Part shown: piece after piece, positions 23,270 through 35,298 of the stretch
Layout: each line of letters begins with the position of its first letter
How positions within the stretch are numbered: position 1 is the stretch's first letter
Source of the DNA: Athripsodes cinereus
Taxonomy: Eukaryota > Arthropoda > Insecta > Trichoptera > Leptoceridae
Direction: 5' to 3'
DNA length: 64,000 bases
NCBI GenBank assembly: GCA_947579605.1
Contig: OX388319.1
Location: 18,055,447 to 18,119,446 of the forward strand
Notes under the pieces: model-generated
What the model saw: the letters and a program-made list of their open reading frames with translations, nothing else
Database searches by the model: none
What the model was told of the DNA's origin: nothing
Made by a program: the position numbers and the translations under genes

Positions 23270-23985
23270 CCCCTCACTCAGTGATCACTCCGGATGATCC
23301 TCCAAGATGAACAGGTGTGAACAGGCGTTTCATCAATAGTGATCACTAGCGATGACGGAGGAAAGAGATTACCACTCGTCATAATTTCGATGAAAGGACC
23401 TTTCACTGAAACGACCATAAACAAGTTTCATCTTATTATTTGTTTTATTCTCTATGAATTTGTATTGAATGTCAGAATCATGTACAAAATGATTATGCAG
23501 TCGAGAGCTATATTAATTTATTTTAAGTGTTATTTTTCATTTTTGAATTTGTTTCATTATTTTTATACGAAAATACGTCAAACTACATAAAACATGAGTG
23601 AGAAAGTAGACATGGCAGTGAAAGCATAGGATGAACAAATGTGAACAGACGTGTTCACTTTCGATGAACAGGTTTGACCCTGACACTCTGGATGATCATC
23701 CAAAGTGAAGCAATGTGAATGCTACTTTAGAATCATGTACACAATTTTTATGCAGTCGAGAGCTATATTAATTTATTTTAAGTGTTATTTTTCATTTTTG
23801 AATTTGTTTAATTATTTTTATACGAAAATACGTCAAACTACATACAACATGAGTGATAGTGTAGACATGCCAGTGAAAGCATAGGATGAACAAATGTGAA
23901 CAGACGTGTTCACTTTCGATGAACAGGTTTGACCCTGACACTCTGGATGATCATCCAAAGTGAAGCAATGTGAATGCTACTAAAG
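23270..23985. repeat. MITE-like repeat, copy 2, with 255-bp tandem duplication
   Basis: Copy 2 repeats the blocks of copy 1 (GATCACTAGCGATGACG, ATTTCGATGAAAG, CTTTCACTGAAA). Its 3' part is duplicated in tandem: the unit beginning AGAATCATGTACA at 23474 starts again at 23729 and runs to about 23982 with only a few differences, so the duplication is recent. Confidence 0.75.
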
Positions 23986-24274
23986 CAAATCATTAGTGTG
24001 GGTCTGTTGATATTATTATTTTCTTTAGTGTGCGCATTGCTCGAAAGTGGTCCAAGATATTTTCGATGCCAAACTTGTTTGAAATGAAAATGTGTAAATT
24101 ACAGCATTATCTATGGTTAGTTTTGGATGATTATGTCATGGCGGGTCGTGCGTATACGGCGATCATATTTTGAGGATATTTATTGATAAAAATTGCCAAT
24201 GAATGATTGGAGCTATACTATTTATATTGTTAATATTATTTAGTTTGAACAAATTATATTTTAAGTCATTTCAA

Positions 24275-24373
24275 ATGCTTAAACAATTGCAAATGGGCAT
24301 TCGCGCGTTCATGGTTTTAGCATCCAAAGTATGGAGTTGTTTTTGCTTTATCTTCAAGAAAAAATTGCGAGCT
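24275..24373 (+). CDS. CTDNEP1: CTDNEP1 coding exon 1
   Basis: The ATG is at 24275 and the exon holds 33 codons with the hydrophobic membrane-anchor segment. The donor is gtgagt. A second in-frame ATG lies six codons later. Confidence 0.85.
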
Positions 24374-27300
24374 GTGAGTTGAATATAGACAGTGTTGTTT
24401 ATATTGTTGATATATGTTATTAAATATTTATGTGTATGTGAGTATGTATATTTGTTTACGACACGACGTGCTTGTTGTTTTCAGGTAGCTCAACATCAGT
24501 CTGTCAAATATGAAATCTACCCTCTGTCCCCAGTTTCCAAACACAGACTTAGTAAGTATTTTGTTAATATTTGCTTTCCCGCATATAATATGATTTCAGA
24601 TACATTTTTAATATTGTGGGTAAACCGTTGCTTCCTAGATTTTAAAACACTAAAGTTATATGTAATTTAAACAACATAAGCAACATGAATTTTCTTTAAG
24701 AATCCTATAAGATAATTGCTTGCATTTCATTCACTTTAAGCATTGACATTTAGTATTGATGGTTGATTTTCATATTTACCTTGTTTTTAGATTAAATCAA
24801 TGCAAGTTAAATAAAACAGATGACTTTAGAGGGTTTCTTTAATTTCAGTGATGTTGAGATGATTATTATTTTGATAGTTTTATTTGCATCATAGGAACAC
24901 CTTGTACTCTGCTACCCTCAAAAAAGTGATTTGTAGTATCAATTCACAGTGTGTCTGCCGAAGACACATCACATATATATCATCATCTCCGTCGGTACCA
25001 CAATTCTGAGGATAGTTTTTTGTGTTTGTCTTTACTTTTTTATTGTGCCTTTCCGTATATTATTGATATAAATAAATTAGTAATTTGTGTTGTTTAGGTT
25101 TGGTGACGAGAAAGGTTCTTGTGTTGGATCTGGATGAGACACTGATACATTCGCAACATGAAGCAATGCTCAGACCTGCTGTGAAGCATGGCACTCCACC
25201 AGACTTTACTCTTAGAGTCATTATTGACAAACATCCCGTCAGGTTCTTTGTGCACAAGAGACCACATGTTGATTACTTCTTAGACACGGTGAGTTAATGC
25301 TTCTCTTTTCTATTTGGTTTTGAGCTGTGTTGACAATTTTCTTTAATTAAATGTCTGATAAACTTCAAAATAAACACAATCAGATCTTATCTGTGGGAAA
25401 TGTATATCTGTGTTTTTGATTATCATTTGTGGAATTAAATAGGTACTCAACCTTAATTTCTCACCATATGAGTCACGCCTAAAACTTTTGGATAATGCAT
25501 TGTTTTATAGCAAATTATTTGTAAATTAATACTCTATTGTATAATTTTATATACTTTCGTTTTTGTGGAATACACAGTGCTACATTCCTATCTAGAAAAA
25601 CCCACATTTAGTGCTTCAAAATGAAGTAAAATAAATAGTCATCTACAGTTGGAAAGATTTTTTTATGGATAAATAGATTTCCTAATAAATACCATTATTG
25701 TAAGCAATAAGATGACGTTGCTTCAAATTAGAGTCAAGTACTTAACTATTACACATGCACAGTTTTCCTTTAGCAGCATCAATCTTAATATTCAATAACC
25801 ACACCTGGTATATCAGCAGCGGTAGCGGATACATATGTGGTCGTGAACCCCCCCCCCCTTGCGGGGCCTTTTGACATGACTTTGCATTTGACTTGGTTAC
25901 TTTTTTATTACGATAAAAGTAAAATTAGCTCAAGATATCTTTAGTGCCCCCCCTTCAGTTTTTTCTGAATCCGCCACTGATCAGTAAATACAACTTGATG
26001 AGATGAATCATTTGATTTCAGTATCTCATTTCAATAAAGAGATATTTCTTAAAGTTTAGTAAAGAATTGGTCTCCCAATCTTCTCCATAAGTTTTCGAGT
26101 GTCCTGTAAAAGGCAGGTGTTCGAAAAAATAAGACACTTTACATATTAAATTCAGCGATGAGGTTTGCCACCCATCCTGAATGTCTTGATTTTATATTGG
26201 CACGGAGAAGACAGCTTGCATGTTTTATATGCAGTTGGTATGCTGGCTACCCCACTTGTGGGATATGCCGTGATGGTATAGTAGTAGTAGTAGTAGTTCT
26301 TAAAGTTTTGGTATGTTTATAGCAGGGATGTTGCGGATGTCGATTTTTACACATCCGCGGATGTGAATGCGGATGCAGATTTTTGAAGGCTCACATCCAC
26401 GGATGCGGATGTTTAAGATGTTATAGAAAAACAAGTAGGAACTATCTTAGTTGGTAGGCCCCATTGTCAAATATGTGACGAAATTTTTGCTACAGTAATA
26501 TTATGGATTTTTTGGGGAAAATTTTTTTTTTCTTTGTTATTTGCAAAAATTAAATAAAACCGGCAAAAATAAAAACGCGTCGGATCTTGTCGCCATTATT
26601 TTTGTTTCCATTGGTTAATTTCAAGTTTAAACGGCACGCGCCATTCGCCGCCCCCGCCCCATTTCTTTCTTGTCGCAAATTGTCTTACATCCGCATCCGG
26701 ATCGATTATTGCGGATGCGGATGTCCAAATACATGCGGAGGCTCCGCATTTGCGGATGCGGATGCGAATATTCGCAACATCCCTGGTTTATAGTTTTCAA
26801 ACCAGTATAAAGAGCTTAATTATTCATTATTTATAAAATATTTAGTTTTTTGTATTACTTGTAAATTCAATATAAATTCTGAAAAAAAAGATGATGTCAT
26901 TATATCATTATATCCTTAATTATGGTAATATAAATCTGTAATACAGGAGTCTACTGTGTGTATTCACAAAATGGTAATATAAGTGAAATTAAGTCTTGTG
27001 ATAGATTAGATTACTTTGGTGTAGGTTATTCATTTTGCAATGTTTGTATGTTGATTATATTGTGATGACTGTGTGAAGTGATTTGTCAATGTATTTTTAT
27101 CAACAAGATATTAGCGTTATCATGATATCTGCTTTTGTAATGTCAATTAATTTATTTATATAAATTCTTTGTTAGTGTACCTATCTCATTAGGTGTATTC
27201 TATTGTTGGACTCAACTCAATGATTGCACATTTTTATTTTTGCGTCAAAGCAATAATATTGCCTATTTATCTATCTATTTGTTCCATCCGCTAAGTGGAG

Positions 27301-30300
27301 TAGCTGGTTATTTTAACTGCTTGTAATCAACATGCAGGTTATTTTTATATTATCAGGATGGATGGTATATCTAATTTGAAAACTTGCACAAAAAATGAGA
27401 AACTTATACTATTTAGAGGTAATATTATTATTATTTTATTCTTCACTGTACATTGGTTACAATATTACATAATGAAATAGTGCCATGAAAATAACAATTA
27501 TAAATTCAATGTACAGAGGGCGAGTTTATCGCTAAAATGCGATGTCTTCCAACTAATAACGTCATGGAATGAATAATAATCGACTGTGCTCAGGACAAAG
27601 GCTTCGAACCACATTGGTCAAATTTTATAGGAGAAGCAAAAAACTGTAGGATAAAGAAAATTTCAAATTTTAGTCATTATTATTTTACCATCTTTTTGTA
27701 ATGTAGTTTTTTTTTATCATGTCATAAAAATTTAAGAAAAAATATTCAGGAATTATCAAGTTATAAGCAAAAAAATAAAAAAAAATGTTGATTAAATCCT
27801 TTGTCCTGACAAACTTTAGCAACATGTTAATGAGATATGTATGTCGCATGTTTGGGGTTATGTGGTTTGATGCCTTTTTCCTGGCCGTAAAATTATGTCT
27901 GGATGAAATTTTTTGGTATTAATAATGAAACTCATGCTGTTTGAGTCCTTTGTCCTATTAGGTATTTGCAATTAAGTCCTTGCTAAAAAAATATATTTTG
28001 CTTTTTCTATAAAAACTAGACTTTTGTGGATTGAATCCTTTTACCAGAATGTGTAAAAGACACAAATGATTGACTTCAAAACATAAAACAACTTTTGCCA
28101 AATTGTGGTTTGATGCCTTTGTCTTGAGCTGAGTCGATATCATAACCCATATATTTAGGTTAGATTTAAATTTATCTTTAATTAGATTACATGGAAGATC
28201 GGGTCAGTGTATTGACTAACAAACATTTTAGTAAGTGCGCTAATGATAAACTGTATGAATGTAGAGGAAGGGAAAGAAGTATGTAAAGATAGATCTATAT
28301 GGCGTTCTGTTCTCTCAGTCTACTCTACCTGGGACACGGCGTGAGGGTATAGTATAGAATAGCTAATTTGGATATTGGAAAGAATAAATGATAAAATGAG
28401 TATGTATTTATATCTATTGGCATACTTTTTTTGTATGATCTTCGCAAACATCTATTTACATTTGAATCTTGTTTTTTATACAATAGATTTAGTGATTTTA
28501 TAAAATATTTATTTTTCATAATTATATCCATCACCGATTAATTGATAGAAACACTGAATTTTTTTTGAACACTCGTTAAGGTGACATTTTAGCAAACAAA
28601 GTCTTTTAAGTGTAATGGAAAGGAAAGAGGTTTGTAAGGATGTTTATTTAATATTATTTTCTCTGTGTCTACCCCTTAAGGGATGTGGCATAAGGGTACA
28701 GACAGTTACATAGTATTCTGGTTACCTATGCACGTGGGAATCTCACGATTTAAATATATTTTGTTTTGGCAGTCACCGTGAATGTCTCTGCCAAGTAATC
28801 TTTTCTCTTTTGATAATAATAATAGTAATTATTTGGTACTTTTTAGCAATTCCAATTATCGTCTCAACTACAGATGGTACATCAATAGCATAAACAACCA
28901 CTATATTTATATGTTGTTTGTTTCATTTGTACTTGTTTATTTTTTATATTATATATTATCGGCGTGTTGAGTATGTTTCAAATTAGTTAATAAGTATATT
29001 TTGTTATCATATTGTTGCATACGACTCCTATTAATATGTACTCTAATAAAACTCAAGTGAGATGATCTAAACTTTTCTTTTTTTTTGCCTCACTTGGAGT
29101 TTTTATGTTTAAAGAATATCACCATCAGTATTGAATGGTTGATTTGACATTTTCTCAATTTAAATGATATTAGAATTTTATGATACAATACCAAATTTTT
29201 CTTCAAAGATTTGACAAATTTGAGATTGTGGTAAATGTATGTATGTGAAATTTAAATTCTCCATACTGAAAAGACTGGAACTTAAGTAACATTTATTTAT
29301 AATTTTTGTACAGATTTTATTTTACCATGTTTCTTTTTTATTCCAGGTGTCCCAGTGGTATGACCTGGTGGTGTTTACAGCCTCCATGGAAATATATGGA
29401 GCTGCAGTGGCAGACGAATTGGACAACGGCAGAAAGGTGCTCACTCAGAGATTTTACAGGTAAATTCATTGTTAATCATCTAACAAATTCTACCTTATCG
29501 TCGTAGTGGTCAGCTGATGCATTATAATTCGGAATATTAGTAAGTTTTCATGCATTGAATATAATAAAATATGATAAATGAGTAATTATTGGAGTATTTC
29601 ATTTATTGATGTTTAAATTTCAGACAACACTGCACTCAGGAGATGGGCACGTACACCAAGGACCTGTCCACCGTGTGCAGGGACCTCAATAGGGTATTCA
29701 TTTTGGACAACTCCCCAGGGGCTTATAGGGGATATCCAGGTACATAGTTACTACTTGTTTGTACAATTGGGTCACACACTTACAATGCATCTTTTGATTT
29801 GATCGTCATGTAAGGGTAGGGAATAGAATTGATTAGTAAATTGGTAAACTATTAAACCAATATGTGAGGGCCCATCAACTTAAAATGGGAGGACAGGTGA
29901 AAAGTGTGTTACCAATTACATCCTAACGTAACATTTAACTACTACTATATTACTACTAGACCATCACGGCATATTCCACAAGTATGGTAGCTGGGAAACC
30001 CGCTGCATGTAATAAACATGCAATCCGTCCTCTCTGTGCCAACAAAAAATCAAGACATTCAGGGTGGCTAACCTCATTCCTGAATTTAAGATGTAAACTG
30101 TCTTTATTTTTCGATCACCTGCCTTTTACAGGACACTCAAAACTTATGGAAAAGAGAGGGAGACCAACTATTATAATTTATTATTACCCAATTAAATGCC
30201 TGGTCCAAGACACAGAAGCATGGGAATACCTTAGACAATATTGTCCAATGACAAAAAAAGAGTGAGTTGCGTCCAATAAAAGAAGGATCCAAAAGGGAGA

Positions 30301-30549
30301 CTTTTATTCCATAGTGGACACAAGAAAAAGGTTGAAGTAATTAATATAAATGTGTATTTATTTAAGATATTTAATTTAAGATCCAACGTTTTGTATTTTT
30401 CAGATAATGCCATACCGATCAAGTCATGGTTCTCAGATCCCATGGACGTGGCTCTGCTGAACCTTCTCCCTGTGCTGGATGCGCTGCGCTTCACGCACGA
30501 CGTGCGTTCTGTGCTCAGTCGCAACCTGCATCTACATAGACTGTGTTAG
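24275..30549 (+). CDS. CTDNEP1: CTD nuclear envelope phosphatase 1 (Dullard)
   Basis: Six coding exons (24275-24373, 24485-24551, 25098-25288, 29347-29459, 29624-29739, 30404-30549) sum to 732 bases, 243 residues plus stop, with phases that fit. A hydrophobic N-terminal segment (residues about 8-27, [19 protein letters not shown]) fits the membrane anchor. The HAD/SCP phosphatase signature [11 protein letters not shown] places catalytic Asp at 66 and 68; [27 protein letters not shown] and [10 protein letters not shown] follow. By family knowledge CTDNEP1 is a Ser/Thr phosphatase of the nuclear envelope/ER that dephosphorylates lipin and dampens BMP signalling. The start MLKQLQMG was chosen by length and position against Drosophila and human Dullard. 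The last residue is Cys, where relatives I know end in Trp. Confidence 0.96.
24485..24551 (+). CDS. CTDNEP1: CTDNEP1 coding exon 2
   Basis: The exon encodes [20 protein letters not shown] and RL, matching the conserved linker before the phosphatase domain. The acceptor is tttcag and the donor gtaagt. Confidence 0.92.
25098..25288 (+). CDS. CTDNEP1: CTDNEP1 coding exon 3 (catalytic DxDxT)
   Basis: The exon holds [13 protein letters not shown] with both catalytic aspartates, and the [15 protein letters not shown] segment. The donor is gtgagt; the following 4-kb intron contains several transposons. Confidence 0.96.
25817..25979. mobile_element. Short MITE, CAGNGGYRG ends
   Basis: It starts CAGCGGTAGCGGATACA and ends TGAATCCGCCACTG, which are inverted with mismatches, with ATCAG on both sides (25812-25816 and 25980-25984). 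Runs of C inside (11 and 9 bases) are typical of CAGTGGCGGA-ended hAT-like MITEs. The target duplication is shorter than the usual 8, so the class is uncertain. Confidence 0.55.
26060..26297 (+). repeat. SINE-like family, full copy with TAG tail
   Basis: This reference copy runs from AATTGGTCTCCC through GAGTGTCCTGTAAAAGGCAG, TTTGCCACCCATCCTGAATG, TTGGCACGGAGAAGACAGC and GATATGCCGTGATGG to a (TAG) repeat tail. Length is about 238 bases. About ten other full or partial copies occur in this window in both orientations. No protein and no terminal inverted repeats are seen, so a SINE-type element is likely. Confidence 0.75.
26323..26785. mobile_element. hAT-type MITE, 463 bp, GGATGC-rich
   Basis: The ends CAGGGATGTTGCGGATGTC and GAATATTCGCAACATCCCTG are inverted; the 8-base duplication GTTTATAG is perfect (26315-26322 and 26786-26793). 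Near both ends the hexamer GGATGC/GCATCC is reiterated many times. It lies in CTDNEP1 intron 3. No transposase is encoded. Confidence 0.9.
27425..27575 (-). repeat. LINE 3' end with TAA tail
   Basis: Read on the minus strand, it carries the same blocks as 8561-8705 (TTTTAGCGATAAACTCGCCC, GTAACCAATGTACAGTGAA) and ends in TAA repeats. It lies in the long CTDNEP1 intron. Confidence 0.65.
27580..28138. mobile_element. DNA element with reiterated terminal motif
   Basis: The ends ATCGACTGTGCTCAGGACAA and the complement of TTGTCTTGAGCTGAGTCGAT are inverted over about 35 bases. The motif TTTGATGCCTTTGTCCTG (or close variants) recurs at about 27790, 27864, 27939, 28030 and 28108, spaced about 73-91 bases. 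No coding frame is seen. It lies in CTDNEP1 intron 3. Confidence 0.7.
28225..28345 (+). repeat. LINE 3' tail fragment, short
   Basis: The segment shares the GAAAGAAGTATGTAAAGATA and GGCGTTCTGTTCTCTC blocks and the GAGGGTATAG end with the copy at 360-760. A more decayed relative follows at 28612-28710. Confidence 0.6.
29347..29459 (+). CDS. CTDNEP1: CTDNEP1 coding exon 4
   Basis: The exon encodes [20 protein letters not shown] through QRFY. The acceptor is ttccag and the donor gtaaat. Confidence 0.95.
29624..29739 (+). CDS. CTDNEP1: CTDNEP1 coding exon 5
   Basis: The exon encodes [20 protein letters not shown] and the conserved [14 protein letters not shown]. The acceptor is tttcag and the donor gtacat. 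Confidence 0.95.
29950..30175 (-). repeat. SINE-like family, full copy
   Basis: In CTDNEP1 intron 5, read on the minus strand: GAGTGTCCTGTAAAAGGCAG, TAGCCACCCTGAATGTCTT, GGCACAGAGAGGACGG, and a TAG-repeat tail at 29940-29960. Confidence 0.7.
30404..30549 (+). CDS. CTDNEP1: CTDNEP1 terminal coding exon
   Basis: The exon encodes [20 protein letters not shown] through [15 protein letters not shown] and ends at TAG 30547-30549. The penultimate codon is TGT (Cys); a single base change from TGG (Trp) would explain the difference from relatives. Confidence 0.95.
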
Positions 30550-30898
30550 CACATTACTTAGCCTATTATTACATGTAAGTTGTGTTATGTCTTTTTAATT
30601 TATTATACATGCCTGAATCTCAGTAAAGACAATCAGTGTCATAGAAGTAAATGATAGATATTAAGACCAAGTCATTTAGGTGGAGTGTTTCATGGAAGGA
30701 AGCTCTTTTTTCTTTTGATTGAGGTCCAGAAAGTTGGAAGCCTAATTTTGTGTTCTAGTGAATTATTAATCTCCACATAAATTTCTTGTAACTGGTGGAT
30801 TGCTGTTAAAATGATTACCAAGCATAGTGCAAATAAGTAATTAATTATTCATTACCGTGCTAACATAAAGCAACAATAAAGTGAAATAAAATACAGAC

Positions 30899-31275
30899 TA
30901 GTGATGTAACGAATATTCGCATATTTCTAAGTATTCGCATTCGCATTCGTATTCGCAAAAAAATATGCGAATGTTTTGCGAATATTATTTTGGTAATAAA
31001 GTATCGGATATTCAGTAAAAGTACCGGGTATTTACCCGGTACATTGTAGAAGAAGGTACTGCAAGAAAATACTCTTTAAGAGAACCGAGGAGTTTTGAAA
31101 TATTTTAAATTCCTATACCATTTTGGAAATTCGGCGACGGGGGGTAGAAATTTTAATGTTTGAGCAATTGTAGAAACTTAAGCAAGTCAATATTCGCTAT
31201 TCGCATTCGCATTCGCGTCGGCAACAAATATTCGCATTCGCGAATATCCAAAATCACACATTCGTTACATCACTA
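30899..31275. mobile_element. hAT-type MITE, 377 bp, ATTCGC-rich
   Basis: The ends TAGTGATGTAACGAAT and ATTCGTTACATCACTA are perfect 16-base inverted repeats; the 8-base duplication ATACAGAC is perfect (30891-30898 and 31276-31283). Both ends carry repeated ATTCGC hexamers. It follows the CTDNEP1 stop by 350 bases and could lie in its 3' UTR. Confidence 0.92.
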
Positions 31276-32999
31276 ATACAGACTATTGTGTTGTAAAGTT
31301 AAAATAGAATTGGAAGTGTTATTTATCTCTTTTTTAATAAAAAATAAAACACTAACACGTATATTTATTATATTCTTTAAAATTATATTTTACTGGTTAT
31401 AATCATGTGTTTTGTCTTGAATGGGAGTAATGAGAAAGATTTGTTTGATAAATTGATTGATGTCGTATCGTTGTTATGTTTTCAGTAATATTACATTGAG
31501 GTGAACCAAAGAGTTTGCCGGCTTATCACATACCACTACAGATAGATGTAGGGATGGTGCAAGTGTGCACAACTCCTTGTTACGCACTTCATCCACATGA
31601 TCTCTATATCCATACACATCGACATCCAGATACTTACTACTACTCGGAGGAAGGATCACACATGTGGTGATATGAAATTAGTCCAATAATAATAATAAAA
31701 TTATTAATAAACAATTCATTACTATGTAATACATACATGTTATATGTAAGTGTGTGAGTGCGAGACGGATATTTAAGACAAACTTTAAAACTTATTGTTA
31801 TTTAATTCAATCACTTGTATTCATTATTCATCTAATTTATTTCCTTTGCATTTGATTTTCTTGTAACATCCATATCTTTTTTTTTTATTCATACTGTGTT
31901 ACCAATTGGTTTCTTATTATAGTCATCATGGTAAATTGTCCTGTCCATAAATTGCTCTCAAGGATTTGATGCCCAAAATAAAAAAAAGCCAATTTGTAAT
32001 GCATTATAACTTACATTTTTCAGTTACAAGAATGGATAGAAAATGTACCTATTAATAATTTTAACATAACAATAAAAGACATTCTGTTTTAGAAAATTCT
32101 GACGTTTGACTTTGAAATATTTGTAGTAAGTGAGTGATCTTTGGGGGTAGTTTTTGAATACATATTTTATGTTGTTACAACTCATATATTGAGAAGAAAT
32201 ATCTATTGTAACTGTGAAATATAATCTTGAGTTACAGCAAAGTGTTTAACATAATTGAAAATTTAAGACACACTTTGCACATATCCTGGAACAATAAATT
32301 TAACTTTTTTTTGTCAAAGATTTACTTTTATTTTGTTTGCTGCTGAACCTAAACCACCTACATACATATTTATCCAGATATTTTGTCTTATACATATTCA
32401 GCATATAGTAAAATTCCCACCTTATTGTTTTATATAGTTTGTGATTGAATTGCATCAATAAGTCTAATAAGCATATTATTGAAATCAAAATTATTTTTTA
32501 AAACATTTAATTTTCTTAAAATGTGAAATGATTGATAATAAACTCAATTATATCAAAATGTCATAATATTTATTGTGATACGTGTAAAAATTTAATTTAA
32601 TTCAATGTTTTGTGTTAATATTTATTTTGTTGTTTGTGGTGTATAAGAAAGAAAACTTGATTTTTTTTTTGAATGTTTTGATTGTTTTCATTGGAAGTCT
32701 AAAAAATGAAAAATTAATGTATCATTTTGATGCAAAACATCATGAACACTGTTAGTATTATTTTATTGAAGAATTTCTTTTAGTAGCAACTTTTTTGGGG
32801 ATGTTTTGTTGAATTTAGATGTACATCACTTTTCTCGTAAATGTGAAACCTATTATTTCCTTTTTAGTGGATTGTAGTATTAAAATTATTTAAAAAATAT
32901 ATTTTCTGTTAATTCTGTGATAAAAATTATTGTTTTATGGTGTCGTATAAAGTATATTGTGAACGGGCCGGATTCCACCAATATTGCCAGTGAATGGAC

Positions 33000-33080
33000 A
33001 AAAATGTTCTTTCCCTATTTATCTCGCATTGTAAATGTAGACAAAAGAAAGAGATGGAACAATTATTTATCTCTTTCTTT
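33000..33080. repeat. Dispersed repeat trio, copy 1
   Basis: The block with (A)AAAGAAAGAGAT following a CTTTTC/CTTTCC tract and an ATGTAGAC/ATATAGG core recurs at about 33795-33870 and 38165-38240. No protein is encoded. The class is unknown. Confidence 0.4.
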
Positions 33081-35298
33081 TCTATATTAACAAATTGAAG
33101 GTAAGAGTAAAAAAACGTTCATTCATTTTTGTTGGTAAAAGTGGATGCATTTAATTTATGATACAATGTGGAATTTGTTCTTTGCTTTGGCAATACAATA
33201 GTTTTTCTAGTCTACTTTGAAATTTAAATATTTTGAAAAGTGGTGTATGCCTAAGTTGGATGTTGTGCACTCGTTGTGTAAAGGATAAATGTAATGTCAC
33301 CACTGCATCATGGTACTACTTACTACTTGTACATATATTCTATTGTAACATTTATAAAATAATACATTTATATATATATTTGTGTTGTTGTCTTATCTAT
33401 GTTGATAGAATTTGAACATATCTTTTTGGAGTAAGAAATGTAGTAATGATTAAGTGACAACCCAATTGTTTTCTTTAGTCGAGTAAATTCTCAAATACTA
33501 TGTACGCATCACAATAAAAGTATTAATTTTTATTTTCCTAATTAAATTACTGCCATTTGTTTTAAGGTTTATAATTGATTTAGTTATTATTAATTTTATA
33601 TTACACTGTTAATAAAATTTAAAGATGAGTCGACTAGTTGGCCAAATGGACTGTTGGTCCATTTCTAATAAAGAAAAAATATGTTGTCTTCCATAAATAT
33701 TTCTTAATACATACATGAACAACTGTTGCCATATGGAACACATTCAATTTCATTTGTTTTATTTAGACTTTGACTTTTATAAAACACTTTAAAAATCAAT
33801 GTTTTTTGCTCTTTTCCTACCATCTTAAATATAGGTAAAAGAAAGAGACCAAATAAGTTATTTTTTCTTGCTTTTAGTATTGTATATTGACAAAGAGAAA
33901 AAAGATAACAAAACATAAGTTTGTTTGTTTGTAGTCATATTTTGGACGCACCTATTGACAAACTACAGTTTAGATAGTTTTCATTGGCAAATTCGCTATG
34001 TTTAGTACCCCATTGCAAATTGATTTTGGCGCAAAAGGGATTTTGAAAAATTTAAAGTAAAATACAAAAGAAAGATATTTCAAATTCTATTGAATTAATT
34101 CTGTGTAATATTTGCACATCACCACTATCAAATTCTAGATGCGTATCCATATCAAACCCATTCATTACACATCACTTGCACATTGGTTTACATTGTGGAT
34201 TTATCATTTAAAATAATTTGTAATACTATTTGGATAGTGTTGCGCATCACTGTGTCTAACTAACCTTCACGGTATCTATAAGTGACATGCCAGTTATCTT
34301 CTCCTTGCCGTTAAAAATAAAACTTTCAGAACGATGGCATACCTCACCCCTGAATTGAAAATGTTGAATGTTTTATTTATGAAGTTTTATGGATACCTAC
34401 CAATAACATTAAAAAACTTTGATAAATTCTTTGTTGAGAGTCTGTGGAACAATGATGTATCAAGAAAAAAAAGAGTTATTCTTCTATTTTTTATCTCAAA
34501 ATGATATTTTTGCTTACTTAAAAGAATTGAGCAGCTAGAGTTTTCCAATCCTCTCTTAATACATTAATTTGTTGTTGACTCACAACTATGTAGTTATCAT
34601 CGGTTGGTGTGACCAGACACATTGTTGCATAATACCATCTGTATGTATGTTGGTATTTTGAGTCATTTTCATATTGTACTGTACCCCTGAAGTATAAGGC
34701 TTCAGAATAGCCTTCCTGTGGGGATCACAAGTCCGAGTATTAGATACAATTTTTTTACGACAGTAATATAAATTTAATGTGTTTTATAGAAGTGTGAGTT
34801 AGAGCCTAATCAACTATGTGACCTAATACTCTACAACATCATTAATACATAAGGCTTTTAAAGCTGTGCAATGTATAAATAAATAAATAATGCTACAAAC
34901 ATCAAATATTTAATATACACTCGAGATTTGAGGGCCACCATTTCAAATTTGAGGATTGGGAAAAACATTATAATTAAGAGTCCATTTAACATATTATCAA
35001 TTGTAAAGTTTGACATATTTTACTGTTGAAAATGTCAACTGAGCATGGTTTCACCAATTTCTAAAACTAATGTAGCAGTCCTCGTAGATGTAAAGTTGTT
35101 ATGTATAAATCAAATATGACTCCAAATAAAGAATGTATATATTTAAATTTTGTTTTGATACATTATTCATTGTTTGGATATAAATACAGTTTAAACCAAA
35201 CATTATTTCATTTGAATTAAAGTAATGATCCTTCTGAACGAATACCGAAATTCAACTTGCCACGCAAACAATAGTTCACACTAAATAGATTTGGAACA

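Larger units (their letters stand above)
22575..24274. promoter_or_regulatory. Head-to-head interval SF3B4 / CTDNEP1
   Basis: The two divergent genes have start codons 1.7 kb apart, so both promoters and 5' UTRs should lie here. The middle (about 22784-23985) is occupied by MITE-like repeats. Only about 200 bases next to SF3B4 and about 290 bases next to CTDNEP1 are free of repeats. I see no clear TATA box. Confidence 0.45.

Noticed and set aside
27700..28140. Spaced similar motifs, considered as a CRISPR-like array
   Set aside because: The motifs are degenerate, lie between inverted ends and are in animal DNA; a DNA transposon explains them better.
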